Part shown: piece by piece, positions 11,830-22,946 of the stretch
How the letters are laid out: every line of letters starts with the position of its first letter
Numbering within the stretch: the stretch's first letter is position 1
DNA from: Calycina herbarum
Taxonomy: Eukaryota > Ascomycota > Leotiomycetes > Helotiales > Pezizellaceae
Direction of reading: 5' to 3'
DNA length: 64,000 nucleotides
Assembly (NCBI GenBank): GCA_001414485.1
Contig: LLEY01000059.1
Span: forward strand, 186,001 to 250,000
Notes under the pieces: generated by a model
The model's input: only the letters and a program-made list of their open reading frames with translations
Told to the model about the DNA's origin: nothing
Database searches by the model: none
Program-made: the position numbers and the translations under genes

Positions 11830-14576
11830 ATGCCTCCCATGCAACGCCGCGTGGGCAGCAGGGCGAGCTCCGCCAATCCGAATGCCTCTCCTCTACCGCC
11901 AAGGACCACCAGAGCAACAGCTGGCAATCCAGCAAATACCACTACCAGACGGCCCGGAATCAGACAGACCAGCGAGTCTCCAAATATCCAAATTCGAACC
12001 GCCGCTGCCAATGCTTATGGGGACCCCGCCCCTCAACCCCCACCCGCTTCTCGGAGGCAGGTTACTTCCTTTCAGGAAACTATACGCAATCTTGAACCTG
12101 AACGCGAGAGACCAAGACCAGTTGCAGGAAGAGGTAAGTCGAAACTCCAGCTCTTGACCTTGAACATTGCTAATCCCTCTGGCAGTCCCGGGTCGAATAT
12201 CAAACGTCAGATCTCTGGACCCCAATCGAACCTTTCGCGACGAAAGCGTAATAAATACCGCTGCCACCTTTGACACTTCTTCCGTTGTAGTACCAACAAG
12301 TGATGACGAGCCGAGTGAGGAGGAGCCGAGTGCGGATGAAGATGATGAGACAGATCAGGCTCCCCCCACAAATAGGCCGTCGACGCAGCGACAGTCATCA
12401 AAGAAAACATCTCCCCGAACTCATGTATCACCACCAACAGTGGCACCATCTGCAAATGGACCGTCTCCACCCAAGGTACCATCTCCGCCCAAGGTATCGC
12501 CTCCCAAAGTAGCATCCCCACCAAAAACCTCTCCTCCTAGGGCTCCTTCTGGGGCCTTTGATCCTCCTAGGGTTTCTCCGCCCAAGGTTTCTCCTCCCAA
12601 GGTTTCCCCCCCAAAGGCGTCTCCTAAGAGGTCGTCTCCAAAAAAGCCAGTCAATCCTCGAAGACAGGGTGGGAGTATTATAGACGCATGGACTACCTGG
12701 GGTAGGCTCAATCTTGTACATACGTGGCACTTTATAGTTGACTTGTTCCTCTCTGCGTGGAACTCAATAACTGACTCAATCCTATCTGCGTTGGATTCTG
12801 CGCTGAAATTTGCAGAAGTCTTGTAAGCGATCAACTCATCCCTTAAAACACTAAAAACTAATTCTTGTAGGGGTGGACAAGTGTTCAATTTTGTCCTTTC
12901 GTGCATCGCTTGGCCCTTCAAGCAGTAAGTTAATCAACAGTATCTTCCGTCACCAAAAACTAATTACTTCAGGCTTTGGAGTGCATTTAAAAGCCTTGGA
13001 GCTCTCAAAAATCTCGTAGGATCGATCGCATATCTTTTCAACTTGTAAGTCAGTCATCCGCGTGTCTAAATCACAAACTAACCACATCAGGTTCTGGAAT
13101 GGAATAAGAAGATTGTTTACACGTGGCTGTCTTTATTCTTTACTCGTTCTCGCTGCTCTTGCCTTTTTTTCAGCCACCTACGTTACCCTCAACAACACAA
13201 AACGGTCGCCGTCCACTCCTAGTTCTTCGGCGCCTTCGGACTGGGGTATCACCAAACACATGCCAACCTCGGTGCCAAACCTCTTCTCGGTGCTACCTAA
13301 TTGCGCAAAATTCAATGTCCCAGATATTCCGGGCAAGATTTCTGGTTTGTGGTCATTTGGCAAGAGCGATGACCCATACAAGGCATACAACAAAATGCTT
13401 GAAGAAATGGAAAAGAATAAATACAGTGATAAATCAAAAGCAGATCTCGAAAATATACTTCCGGATAATATTGTCGTCAAGAAAGACCAGAATGGCGTTT
13501 TGGAAATCCCTATTGACATTTGGGGTGCTATCAAGGATAAAACGTCGACTCGTGAGGCCCATGAAGTATGGGACAAATTCGTCAAGGACAATGCCAAGAA
13601 AGTTGATAATTTGAAAGATTCCGGGTTCAAGGAGCAATATCCGGAATATTCCAAACAAAATGTAGCAGTGTCCAGTAAAGAGGCAATGGAACTGATTCAA
13701 CAAAGCGTCAAGGATAAACAAGAGCACCTGCGTCCAGAGCTTGAAAATCTCAAAGCAAAATACGAAGCAGAAAAAAGAGAGGCCACCAAGTTACGAGAAG
13801 CTGAAGGTCAATTCATGAAGAGAGAAGATATGAACACGGCCATGATCGACTATTTCCAGGCCATGCTGTCCTCCGGTCAATGGCAAGCCTTGGCCAACGC
13901 AAACTTGAAGGGCAATATCAATTATGGTCTCACACGTGTCAACCACTGGTCGCGTGGGACTGGCGCTACCGTTGACGGCACGGTGACCTCTCCGAATTAC
14001 GTCTTCCCATTCATGAAGAAGGCATGGCCTACCAAGCAGTTTCGTCGATTCATTGGCAACAAGCTTCCTGTTCCCAACCCACCAGCGGCTGCACTGGAGA
14101 AGTGGGATGAGCATGGGGATTGCTGGTGTTCGCCCGCCGACGACAATGAAGGTTATGGACCGACACTTGGTGTCATTTCCGCGCGCCAGTTCTACCCTGA
14201 TGAAGTGGTCATTGAGCATATCACCCCCTCGGCATCCATCGAGCCTGGCTCGACGCCGAAGAATATGGAGTTACTCGCTTACATTGAGGATTTTGATACG
14301 TACGACGCGGTGTTGAAGTTGAGTGAGAATCTCTTTAATGATGGCATGGAGGTGGAGCCCAAGCATGAGTTTCACTATATCAAGGTTGCGAGTTGGACTT
14401 ATGATCAGGCGGCTGGCGAAACGGTTCAGGCGTTCCCGGTGCAGTTGGATTTGAAGCAGTTTGATGCGCCAATTAACCGGTTGGTTGTTAGGGCGAAGGA
14501 TAATTGGGGGAAGGAGGATTATACTTGTTTGTACCGGGTACGGGTTCATGGGGATATCGTCGGACAGGAAAAGTAA
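11830..14576 (+). CDS. SUN-domain inner nuclear membrane protein (Sad1/UNC-84 type)
   Basis: Model: join(11830..12133, 12186..12822, 12871..12924, 12973..13044, 13091..14576), 850 residues; four introns of 46-52 nt, all GTAAG donors. Residues 1-175 are basic and low complexity. Residues about 176-255 carry many SPPK/SPPR repeats, potential proline-directed kinase sites. About 256-368 are amphipathic helices rich in Trp/Leu, encoded partly by two tiny exons. A transmembrane helix (369-389) follows, then a coiled coil (about 551-596) and the C-terminal SUN domain (about 632-846) with HWSRGTGATVDG, GDCWCSPAD and YRVRVHG. Family knowledge: the N-terminus faces the nucleoplasm, and the SUN domain sits in the perinuclear space binding KASH proteins to form LINC complexes for nuclear positioning and spindle-pole anchoring. 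Domain order and length fit Sad1-like fungal proteins. Confidence 0.92.
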
Positions 14577-15112
14577 GGGGGGAAAGAAAGTCGTAATTCT
14601 ACGCTGGTGTGTGTTTTGGTTTTGGGTGTTGTCTTCTGCTGTTTTTGTAGTTTTGTTTTTTCTTTTTTGAATGGAATGGATGGGGATTGGGGGAGTTCTT
14701 GGGGTTGTGTTGGGTTTAGGGTCATCACGCAAATAGAAGGGCGATTATACACACAGTGGGTAAATGTATATCACTGACCACGAAATTGGTTTTTAGTAGA
14801 GAATCAAGAGAAGAGAAATGAAAATGTGTAATGATTGAAAACGTCTTGCTGTTCTTGGGACTCGGTGATTTGATGCTTTTGTTGAGCTGTTTGGTTTAGT
14901 TCATGAGTATCGTCGGTTAAAATTGTGGAGCACATCACAGCGACATACCATCACCAACATACATTATTTATCCACGCCTCATTTAAATATCACTCAAATC
15001 ACAATTATTCAAAATTCATGCATCAAAGCGAGGTGAGCGATTTTATTAATGTCCGACTAAGCTAAATACAAAATCAGACCCAATCCTCTAACGCCGGACG
15101 AAAACTCAACGT
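14577..15112. other. Intergenic, no gene seen
   Basis: 3' flank of the SUN gene, T/G-rich just after the stop, then AT-rich DNA. No supported feature. Confidence 0.5.
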
Positions 15113-15946
15113 CTAATGTCCCGCACGACGAGATAGACTCCGTTCACGAGTGGTATTAGAACTAGCACGCTCAGGAATCGCACTTCGTCGTCGCTGACTT
15201 CCCCTTGGAGAAGCATGGCGGCGAGAACTCCCTTCTCCGCCATCTCCGCCATCACCACCACAGTTGTCCCGTTCTCTCGCTCGGTGAATGGCATCGACAT
15301 CAGCCCGGGTTTTGGCAACTTGCCGCGCGAACTTATAAAAAGCATCGTACGCGTTTGGATTATGCACCCGCGTAGACGTGCTTGCAAGGGAAGGTGCCGA
15401 ACTCTAACCTGGTTTGGCAGATTTCCCCTTTGCCTTTGGTCCTCGTGGGATGATGAGTGAGACGGGAAGCGCAGGTTTGCCCTCACGTCTGAACACTCCA
15501 GCAAACCTTTTCCTCGAAGAACTCAGCGGGAGCGTTTTCCCATTCCTCAGGGGTAATGCCATCATAGAAGGAATCATTCACCTTATCTCTGATGTGCTGA
15601 GGACCGTGAGCGGCAAAGTGCCGAGCTGCGAAACCTGGAGTCTGGACTGGACGGTGATCTTGTCACTTCGCCATTTCTCCATGTCGAGCTCCCAGGGATT
15701 GAAGGCGCACTCTACAGAAGGCTTGCAACTTCGTCCCCGAAAGTACAACTCCCAGATCAGCTTCACGGTGCGACCTTCTGCTGGGCAAGTCCAGTCGTCA
15801 TGCGAAGGATCATCACACCACAAGCACTTAGAAGGAGAGAAGCAATCGTCTTCAACCTTGGCTGTGCATGCGTTTGCTTTGTGACCTTGCTTGTGACAGT
15901 CAATGCACTCGAGATTTGCCTTAGCTGTAGGCGCAGTGAGGTTCAA
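15113..15946 (-). pseudogene. Broken gene for a double zinc-knuckle protein
   Basis: The 5' part encodes two perfect CX2CX4HX4C zinc knuckles (CIDCHKQGHKANAC and CLWCDDPSHDDWTC), then a region ending near 15620. After that, protein-like sequence continues in other frames: a stretch with DKVNDSFYDG then PEEWENAPAEFFEEK, a TGA, another stretch around CKHVYAG, and finally a frame with NPNAYDAFYKFARQ to a stop at 15113. Each switch lacks a usable intron (the only GT..AG candidate near the first is about 41 nt and weak), so at least two frameshifts and one stop are the simplest reading. No ATG is in frame at the 5' end; the frame begins after a CTACAG that could be an old acceptor. The original role is unknown; zinc knuckles usually bind RNA or single-stranded DNA. 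Confidence 0.6.
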
Positions 15947-16283
15947 TTATCCTTACTGTCTGGGTCAATATTTTAGATTATGCTGGAACGAGATACCTAT
16001 TTACCGCCGCTTTTATTGTGGTCTTGACATCCTTACTTCTTAATCACCATTATCACAAGGTCACTGCCTAAGATGTACCCAAAAAAATACTCATACATAA
16101 TGAATTACTCTTTTCCTGCGTAAACGAAGAATCTATTTTTGAGAATCTATCTTCTATTCTGCCTGAAGACGGTAGACATTAAGACAAAAAGACAAATTAA
16201 CTCCAAAGCCGGCCAAATGCACAAACCGGACCCTTAACTGAACAAAATATTCTTTTTTCCCCTTTTCGAATCCTCCCAGCCAT
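15947..16283. other. Intergenic, no gene seen
   Basis: AT-rich spacer between the broken zinc-knuckle gene and the EF3 stop codon. It probably includes the EF3 3' untranslated region. Confidence 0.5.
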
Positions 16284-19200
16284 CTAATCGTCCTCATCCG
16301 AGAAGACCTCCTCACCTCTCTTTCTTCGGGCCATACGGTCCTTCTTCTTCTTTCTCAGTTCGGCGGAGGTAAGCTTCTTGGCCTTCTTTGTTGAGACAAT
16401 CTTGTTACCTATTGCAGTTGTTAGCTTTGAAATAATTTCAGCGGGACTTGGAGGTTAGCTTACCCATGGCATCGAACTTCTCCTCTTCATCATCACCATC
16501 TCCCTTTAGACGAGGACCAGCACCTTGACCAGATACCCAATTGTGTCCAGATGGAGTCATCTTACCGTCCAACACAGCCCAGACTTCCTCAGTCAAATCC
16601 TTGGTGAACTCAGCAGAGTGAGTAATGATGATAACACCACCCTCGAAAGCCTTGAGAGCCTTGGAAAGAGCTCCGAGAGAGTCACGATCCAAGTAGTTGG
16701 TAGGCTCGTCGAGAACAATCAAGTGAGGTCGTTGCCAAGAGCAAGCAGCGAGAACGACCTTGACACGTTGGCCACCAGAAAGACCCAACATACGGGAGTG
16801 GGAAACCAACTCAGCGTCGAGACCGAAGTTGGCGCAGTGAGATTCAATTTCCTTTCGGACCAAAGGTCTGAATTGACCACTGGCGAGAGCCTCCTTTTGA
16901 TCGACCTCAGCAACCATCTTTTGATGGGATGCCAAAATCTCAGTTCGAGGAATCCAGGTGTTGTCGGCAGTCATCATAGGAATCCATCGCTCGTTCTTTA
17001 GTCCGACGTTCTCACCGAGAGCGTAAGAACACTCGTACTCGTAAGAGTTCTTGAACTTACGACGAGAGTGGATACCAATGACACGACGTTGGCTTCCCTC
17101 GATCTTGTAGATCTTGTCCATTGCCTTCTCATCCTCATCGGTGACGATCTTGTTGGCACGATCCATAGTCTCACGATCCTCTCCGGTCTGGAAACGCCAT
17201 TGGATGTACTCGGAAGGAGTCTTCTCCAAGTGGTGATCGATATGGGCGAAGGCGTGTTGTTTGATGTAGGCGATACGGATGTTCTCGTGAGTGTAAACAT
17301 CACCGATAGTTGGGATGAGTTCACCAGTCAAGACGTTAATGAGAGTAGACTTTCCGGCACCGTTAGGTCCAATAACGGCAATACGGGAACCGAGGGAACA
17401 TTGGAAACTGATGTCCTGGATTTGGGGCTTTGGTGTACCTGGGTATTGGAAGGTCATCTTGCTGACACGAACAATGGCCTTGGCCTTAGTCTTGACACCC
17501 TCGAGGAAACCTGGTTCAGGGAACTTGAACTCGATCTCAGAGGCACCAAGCTCGTAGTAGGACTTGGCGGATGGGCACTTTCGGACAAACTCCTTCAAGT
17601 TACCACGATATCTCTTAAGCTTGAATCTCTCGTAGTGGATAATGTGTTGGCAGACGTTGTCGAGGAAACCACTGTCGTGGGAAACGATAATGGAAGTACA
17701 TGGGGAGTTTTGGAGGTAAGATTCGAGCCACTTGACGTTCTTGACATCCAAATGATTCGTAGGCTCATCAAGAAGAAGAATATCTGGGTCCTCGAAAACA
17801 GCACGAGCAAGAGCCAACTTCATCTTCCATCCTCCGGAAAGGGCAGTGATGAGGTTACTGGTCATGTCAGGGGTGAAACCGAACTCTCCCAATTGCCTCT
17901 CGACATCCGCTTGTGAGGTAGTGACACCAACCTCAGCCAACTTCTTCATGGTCCATGCAATGGTGGTCTGCTCAGTATCTGCGGAATCGAGATCGTGCTC
18001 TACGAACACAGTCTTGACCTCGCTCTTCTTTGGGAAACCCTCGACCTGCTCGTTGTTGATAGCTCTCATGAGAGTAGACTTTCCGGAACCGTTAGGACCG
18101 CAAAGACCGTAACGCTGACCACGCTTCAGACGGAGATGTGTTTGGTTGAGAAGGATCTTGGCACCATATGCCAAATTGAATGTGCAGTTGCAGAGATCCT
18201 CTCCCTCCTCGTCATCAGCCTCCTCGGCATCCTCAGCGGCAGCACCTGGTGAAGCACGCTTTCGGAGTTGGTCAACAATGCTCTCAGCATCCTTCTCACC
18301 GACAATTGAGGCAAGGTATGACTTGATCGCGATAGCCCAGCTGTGGGTATCGGCGTCCTTCTCGTCGATAAGCTGAGCAGCAATGGCACCGGCATAGGCG
18401 ACAATTGGCTCAAACTTGGTGACAACAGCCTTGTGCTTGCCACCCTCGAGGATTGCCTTCAAGTGTGCGATGACAGTTCCAAGATCACCAGCGTGGGATG
18501 CCTCTGGGATTTTTCCATCCACAACGGCACCGACACGGATGAGGGTATCAAGACCTTGTCTGGTCTTCTCACGAGCCTCGGGATCAGCCAAGTTCTCGAA
18601 GTTCTTGGTAAGACCTGGCATCAATTTTGGCAAGAAAGATGCAACAATGTTGGGGTCCTCGACCAACTTGCACATGTTGTCGACGATAACGGCAGTCTTT
18701 CGCTTGATGGCGGTCTCACGCTCGGCAAGACCACGATCGAGAAGGGGCACCATAATGGCGAGAGTTGGCTCGTGGACATCGGTAACGAAAGTGGTGGCAC
18801 CAAGTAAATGGATGGTCTCTGGGACGTTCTCTGGCTTGGCGATACACTTGATGAGCTCAGGAATAAATCGCTCGATATCCTTGTTGACAATCAAACCGCA
18901 GACCTTCTCCATTGTACCGTATGCCATCTTCTTGACTTCTGGCTTGGTGTCCCACATGGATTCGGAGACAACTGGGATGAGTTCCGGTACTCGGAAAGCG
19001 AGTTGTGAAGGAGCGGATTGGACGAGAGCCTCGATACAGGTGAGACCTGTGATCTTTTCTTGCCATTTTTGTGCGGTGAGGATGGAGTTGATGATAGGAG
19101 GGAGGACTGCCTTGACGGCGTTGGCGTTCACGGCCTTGACGATGGCCAAAGCAGCTGCTTGGGCGGCGTTCTTGACAGGAACCAACTTGTCACCAACGGC

Positions 19201-19689
19201 GGAGAGGACATTTGGGAGGAGGACGATCAAATATGGCTCGACGGAGGCAGAGGTATCGGCGTGCTCAGCAATGGCCTGGATGGCATTGAGAGCGCGTTCG
19301 CGGACAGCGGCATCCTTCTTGTTGCCGAGTTGCTTCTTCAGCGCCTCGACGGTCCTGCGGTGAGCGGCGTCAGCATCGCAGAAAACAATTTTTTAAATTC
19401 CAGCAGACAAGTTGAGACAATAAAACTTGCCACCAGAGATCGAAAATCTGCGTTGAAACCAAACCCGAGGGTCTGATAAGATGTGCGATCCGATGGCGGT
19501 ATCGATACTGGGGATTTTTGAAGAATATGTGGTTACTTACTTGGTTGGGGCATCGTGTTCCTCGATAGGACCATTGATGAAGACTGCGAGGTTGTGTGTC
19601 GCAGCGTTGATGTCTTCTTGGGCCTTGCTGATGTTCAACTTGGCCATAAGCTCATCGAGAACCTTGACGCTATTCTTGTTTTCTGCCAT
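16284..19689 (-). CDS. TEF3: Translation elongation factor 3 (EF3)
   Basis: Model: complement(join(16284..16408, 16464..19354, 19541..19689)), 1054 residues; introns of 55 and 186 nt. EF3 is the fungal ABC-F ATPase that helps release deacylated tRNA from the ribosomal E site during elongation; it is essential in yeast. Order: N-terminal HEAT repeats (to about 320), four-helix linker, then ABC1 with Walker [10 protein letters not shown] (469-477), signature LSGGW (555-559) and [15 protein letters not shown]2 has GPNGAGKST (712-720), an inserted chromodomain-like segment (about 780-860), LSGGQ (908-912) and [10 protein letters not shown]. The Lys-rich C-terminus ends [15 protein letters not shown] chose the ATG at 19689 because it matches the yeast N-terminus and has a strong AAAATGG context. 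An in-frame ATG at 19737 would add 16 residues. Codon use is biased, as expected of a highly expressed gene. Confidence 0.96.
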
Positions 19690-22563
19690 TTTCGTAGATG
19701 ATGGCTGAGTTGAAGAATCGGAGACAGTTGAGGGCATGTCGAGAAATCGAAGGAGTGGCGGGGCAGAGTGGGATTTTGTGAAATTTCTGTTATCGCTGGC
19801 GCGCTAAGCCTGGGACGGATCGGTGAGAGGGGCCTGCAGAGCGGGCGAACGCTGGCGACTCTACCTTTGGGGTTTCGAGTGTGAGGACGTCAGGAGAACG
19901 AGATGTCAATGCAATTAATAGTGTGAGGGCGGGAGGAGGAATGGAGAGGTTCCTTCAAGGAAAGGTGGTATGAAGAGAGGAGGAAAGTTTGTAGGCGTCT
20001 CGATCTTAAATATTTTTGGTTTCGCCCTTGGTGGCAGAAAAATAATTGCAGGGGTCTGGTGGTCCGTAGCGAGGCCAGTAGCGTCTTATGCCAGTACTAT
20101 AAAGGTGTTCTTTTCCATTCACTCTCAAACGGTCCTTCTAGTTTTTACGCTTAATTTGCCACCAGTCTTTCTCTAATCCCTTTTACTCGACATGATATTA
20201 GGTTGCTTCTGGAGGCTTTAGACATCAATTCTGACTCGATAGCTTTGCGCTATTGCCTTTAATTTTGAAAAAGTTGAATCCTTTGTGTGCCCTTTCAGCT
20301 TTACAGCCCCAAGATAAAGCAGCTGTAAGGTTGCTCGTTGCTCAACAGCTCTGTGGAACAGCAGCACACACACTTCGCCACATCTCAGTAACCAACTGAT
20401 AAGACCGTTTAAAAGTTGATATTGCACGGAGTCCATACCTTCTTATCAAGGCTATTCCTTCAAAACAGAATCAAGTGACAGCATTATCAATTTACAGTCC
20501 CTCAGACTTCCTCTCGCTTGAACTTCCGGGGTGATCAACAATTCGGGAAGGCCGTCAATTTGAAACGAAATACTTTCTCAACAAGACTTCATCCTATCGG
20601 ATTTATCCTAAACCCGACACGCTGCACCGTTTTGATCAAATCGCCTCAACTTCGCCTCATCTTGACTCAAGAAGAAGATGTACTCGTACACCAGATGAAA
20701 ATTCACCAATTTCCTAGACCTTCGCCTTCTGTATTCGGGACAATTCCTCCGAAACCCAACCATCCAATCACCTCGTTGCAATTAGCCACGATCTATTTCC
20801 ACTGACCGCTTCAAGCAAATAATTATGCCACTACAGCCGGCATGTTTAGTACTTACATCTCTCACCGCCTCATTCTTCACAGGCAAAATAAACATGTCAG
20901 CTTCTTCCATTTCGATACCCCACAGTTCGCCTGGTTCTCCACAGTACGATCTTGATTACGGCGGGATTGCGAATCTGATAAGGATTCGTGAGCCGCTTTT
21001 CCTTTTTGAACCCAAAGAACCGGGGTACGAACGCCTCGTTTCTCCCCTTTTCTGGCGATTTTTCTCGCTTCGTTTGGTCTTTTTATGCCACTTTTGTTAA
21101 GAATTGGAAGAAAAATTTGTTACCATTATTGTCTCTTATCCAGTTTATTTTCAACTGAAGTCCTGTGCCATAAAATTTCGATGTTGAAAGTTTTCACTTG
21201 TCCACATACTTGCCTATAATCATGTCAAATCTGGTCGAAGAATAATAAAGTAATCTTCATTTCATTTGCCCTCGTATTGTTTGAATCAGAAACAAAGTAA
21301 TAATTCTTTGATGTATTTTTCTCAGAGTTTGACATAGGCTTCCAAGAACACCCCCTCGTGGTAGACAATCAAAGCGGCAGTAAATACTTCAGGGTTTGTA
21401 TCTGCCTACATTTCTAGGATAATACAAGGTTGGGACAATTTAACGCTAGCCCAGATGGCTTGGAACAATGGAGTTCGCTTGTCCCAAAGTATTTGATAAT
21501 TCTAGAAAGTGTGGCTCTTTACTGCCGCTTCTCTCGTCTACTGCGAGACCCCTTCCCCATTTACTTTAGAGATATTGCTCGAGAAAATATGTAATAATTG
21601 AGAGTAAATTTTTCGTTTATCTACTTCAAATTGTCCTAGGAAAGTTTATACATTTCAACATGCCAAGTGTTCTCGGAAGAAAGCCCGTCTCTATGAAATC
21701 AATTATAGCCACCCTTACCAACCCCTCGAATCAGTGCGCCATACATTTACTTGAAACTTCCCAAAAAGGAATCCCCTTCCCCCTCGCACAAATAAATAAA
21801 AAAAGAACACCCAAACACCAACATCCTTCCTTGCAGATCGGGCTCAATGAAAATTTACTTACAATTCCAATCAACAGAGCCTTAGCCACACATATTTGCA
21901 CTTTTGCAGAAGCTTTTGAGCAAGGTTTCCTCAACCTAATAAGATTCATCAAATCTACATACATCTTTGAACATGGTTTCCTAAACCAGCACCAGCACCA
22001 GCTCCTATTAATTAGTCTTAAAAGTCCGAAATTTAAGTTGTGCAGTATCCAGAGGCAACTACGGGGGATTTCTTTTTTTTTCTGTTTTATGTTAGTGTTT
22101 TGTTGTTACGACGGCTGGGACATGGGGGGGATGTTGGTTTTTTGGTGTTTTGTTGAGGGGGGTTCTGTGTTATTTGTGGTTTTGATGTTTTGTGGTGTGA
22201 GGGTGGGGGATAGTGGGTACTTTTCGTTGACGTTGGAGGATTCACTCGCTTTTTGAGAGGGGGCATATGTACAGAAGCTAGATTTGAAGGTTTTTAGCAT
22301 TGTATATTTCTACCTTAAAGTCAATTTATTCACGCTCTGGGACTCTAAAGAAGGTTCAGATGAAGTGTCTGACTGTGAGGGTACTAAGTCACTTTCACGT
22401 CTTCTCAAGGGGAAAAGGCATACAAGAAGCTTTTAAATTCAATATCCCCGTACTGATATCCGCCAGACCTCTTGTTGAAAGAGCCTTGCCCTCTACACAT
22501 TGATCTCCATTGCCCACCAGATGAAGGAACGACATCTCCCAACGTCGCCAAGCCAGACCACTC
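19690..22563. other. Intergenic, no supported gene
   Basis: About 2.9 kb. The first 300 bp are the EF3 promoter and leader. Short frames at 20518-20805, 20825-21100 and 21660-22256 have no recognisable motif, composition bias or splice support, and I do not call them. T/G-rich runs occur at 22070-22200. Confidence 0.5.
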
Positions 22564-22946
22564 CTAAGCCTGAGTACGTTTGATACTACGCGTGAATTGT
22601 CCAGCATCCCAGTTAAAGTCACTAGTAACAGTAATTCTATCTCGCGAACTCAAAGTAGAACAGCTGCCCGAAAGATTTTCTCCACTGCAAATTAGGGCAT
22701 CGAAGCTGGGGTTGATCTTGTTTGTGGGACGTTGATTGTTTGACCGACTCCAATGTTGAACTCGACACATGTACCGAGGCATTCGCCCCGCAGTTGGTTC
22801 TTGCCGCCAGCACTGGTTCCTGGGCAGACCCTGTTTTTACTTGTTAGTGGATTTGGAAGGAGGAGTGAGGAATGGATGTACCAGACTGCGTTTGTTCAGC
22901 TGATGAAGACTACGAGCGCCATGATGGTGGTAATTTTGAATGGCAT
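22564..22946 (-). pseudogene. Small secreted Cys-rich protein gene, probably broken
   Basis: The ATG at 22946 opens a signal-peptide-like segment (MPFKITTIMALVVFIS) that is cut by an in-frame TGA. A 51-nt intron with a good CACTAAC branch site and CAG acceptor (about 22831-22881) follows. Then comes a Cys-containing stretch (VCPGTSAGG, GECLGTCVEFN), then a one-base frame change near 22720, and a final frame with ALICSGENLSGSC to a stop at 22564. Read this way there are five cysteines with secreted-effector-like spacing, one nonsense codon and one frameshift. The alternative is a longer intron (donor GTAGTC, 83 nt) that gives an intact frame but destroys the signal peptide and most cysteines. 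I favour the pseudogene. No family is recognised. Confidence 0.4.

Noticed and set aside
17068..17916. 282-codon plus-strand frame opposite EF3
   Set aside because: It is antisense to the strongly supported EF3 main exon; EF3 codon bias leaves the opposite strand open. No independent motif.
18416..19363. 315-codon plus-strand frame opposite EF3
   Set aside because: Same reason: a shadow of the EF3 HEAT-repeat region with no recognisable domain.
19690..19737. 16-residue N-terminal extension of EF3 from the upstream ATG
   Set aside because: The downstream ATG has a stronger context and matches the yeast protein start; kept only as an alternative.
20825..21100. 91-codon plus-strand frame with a hydrophobic start
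   Set aside because: The start looks faintly like a signal peptide, but the rest has no pattern and no intron model extends it.
21660..22256. 198-codon plus-strand frame
   Set aside because: Low-complexity T/G-rich end, no motif, no splice support, no start context; most likely chance.
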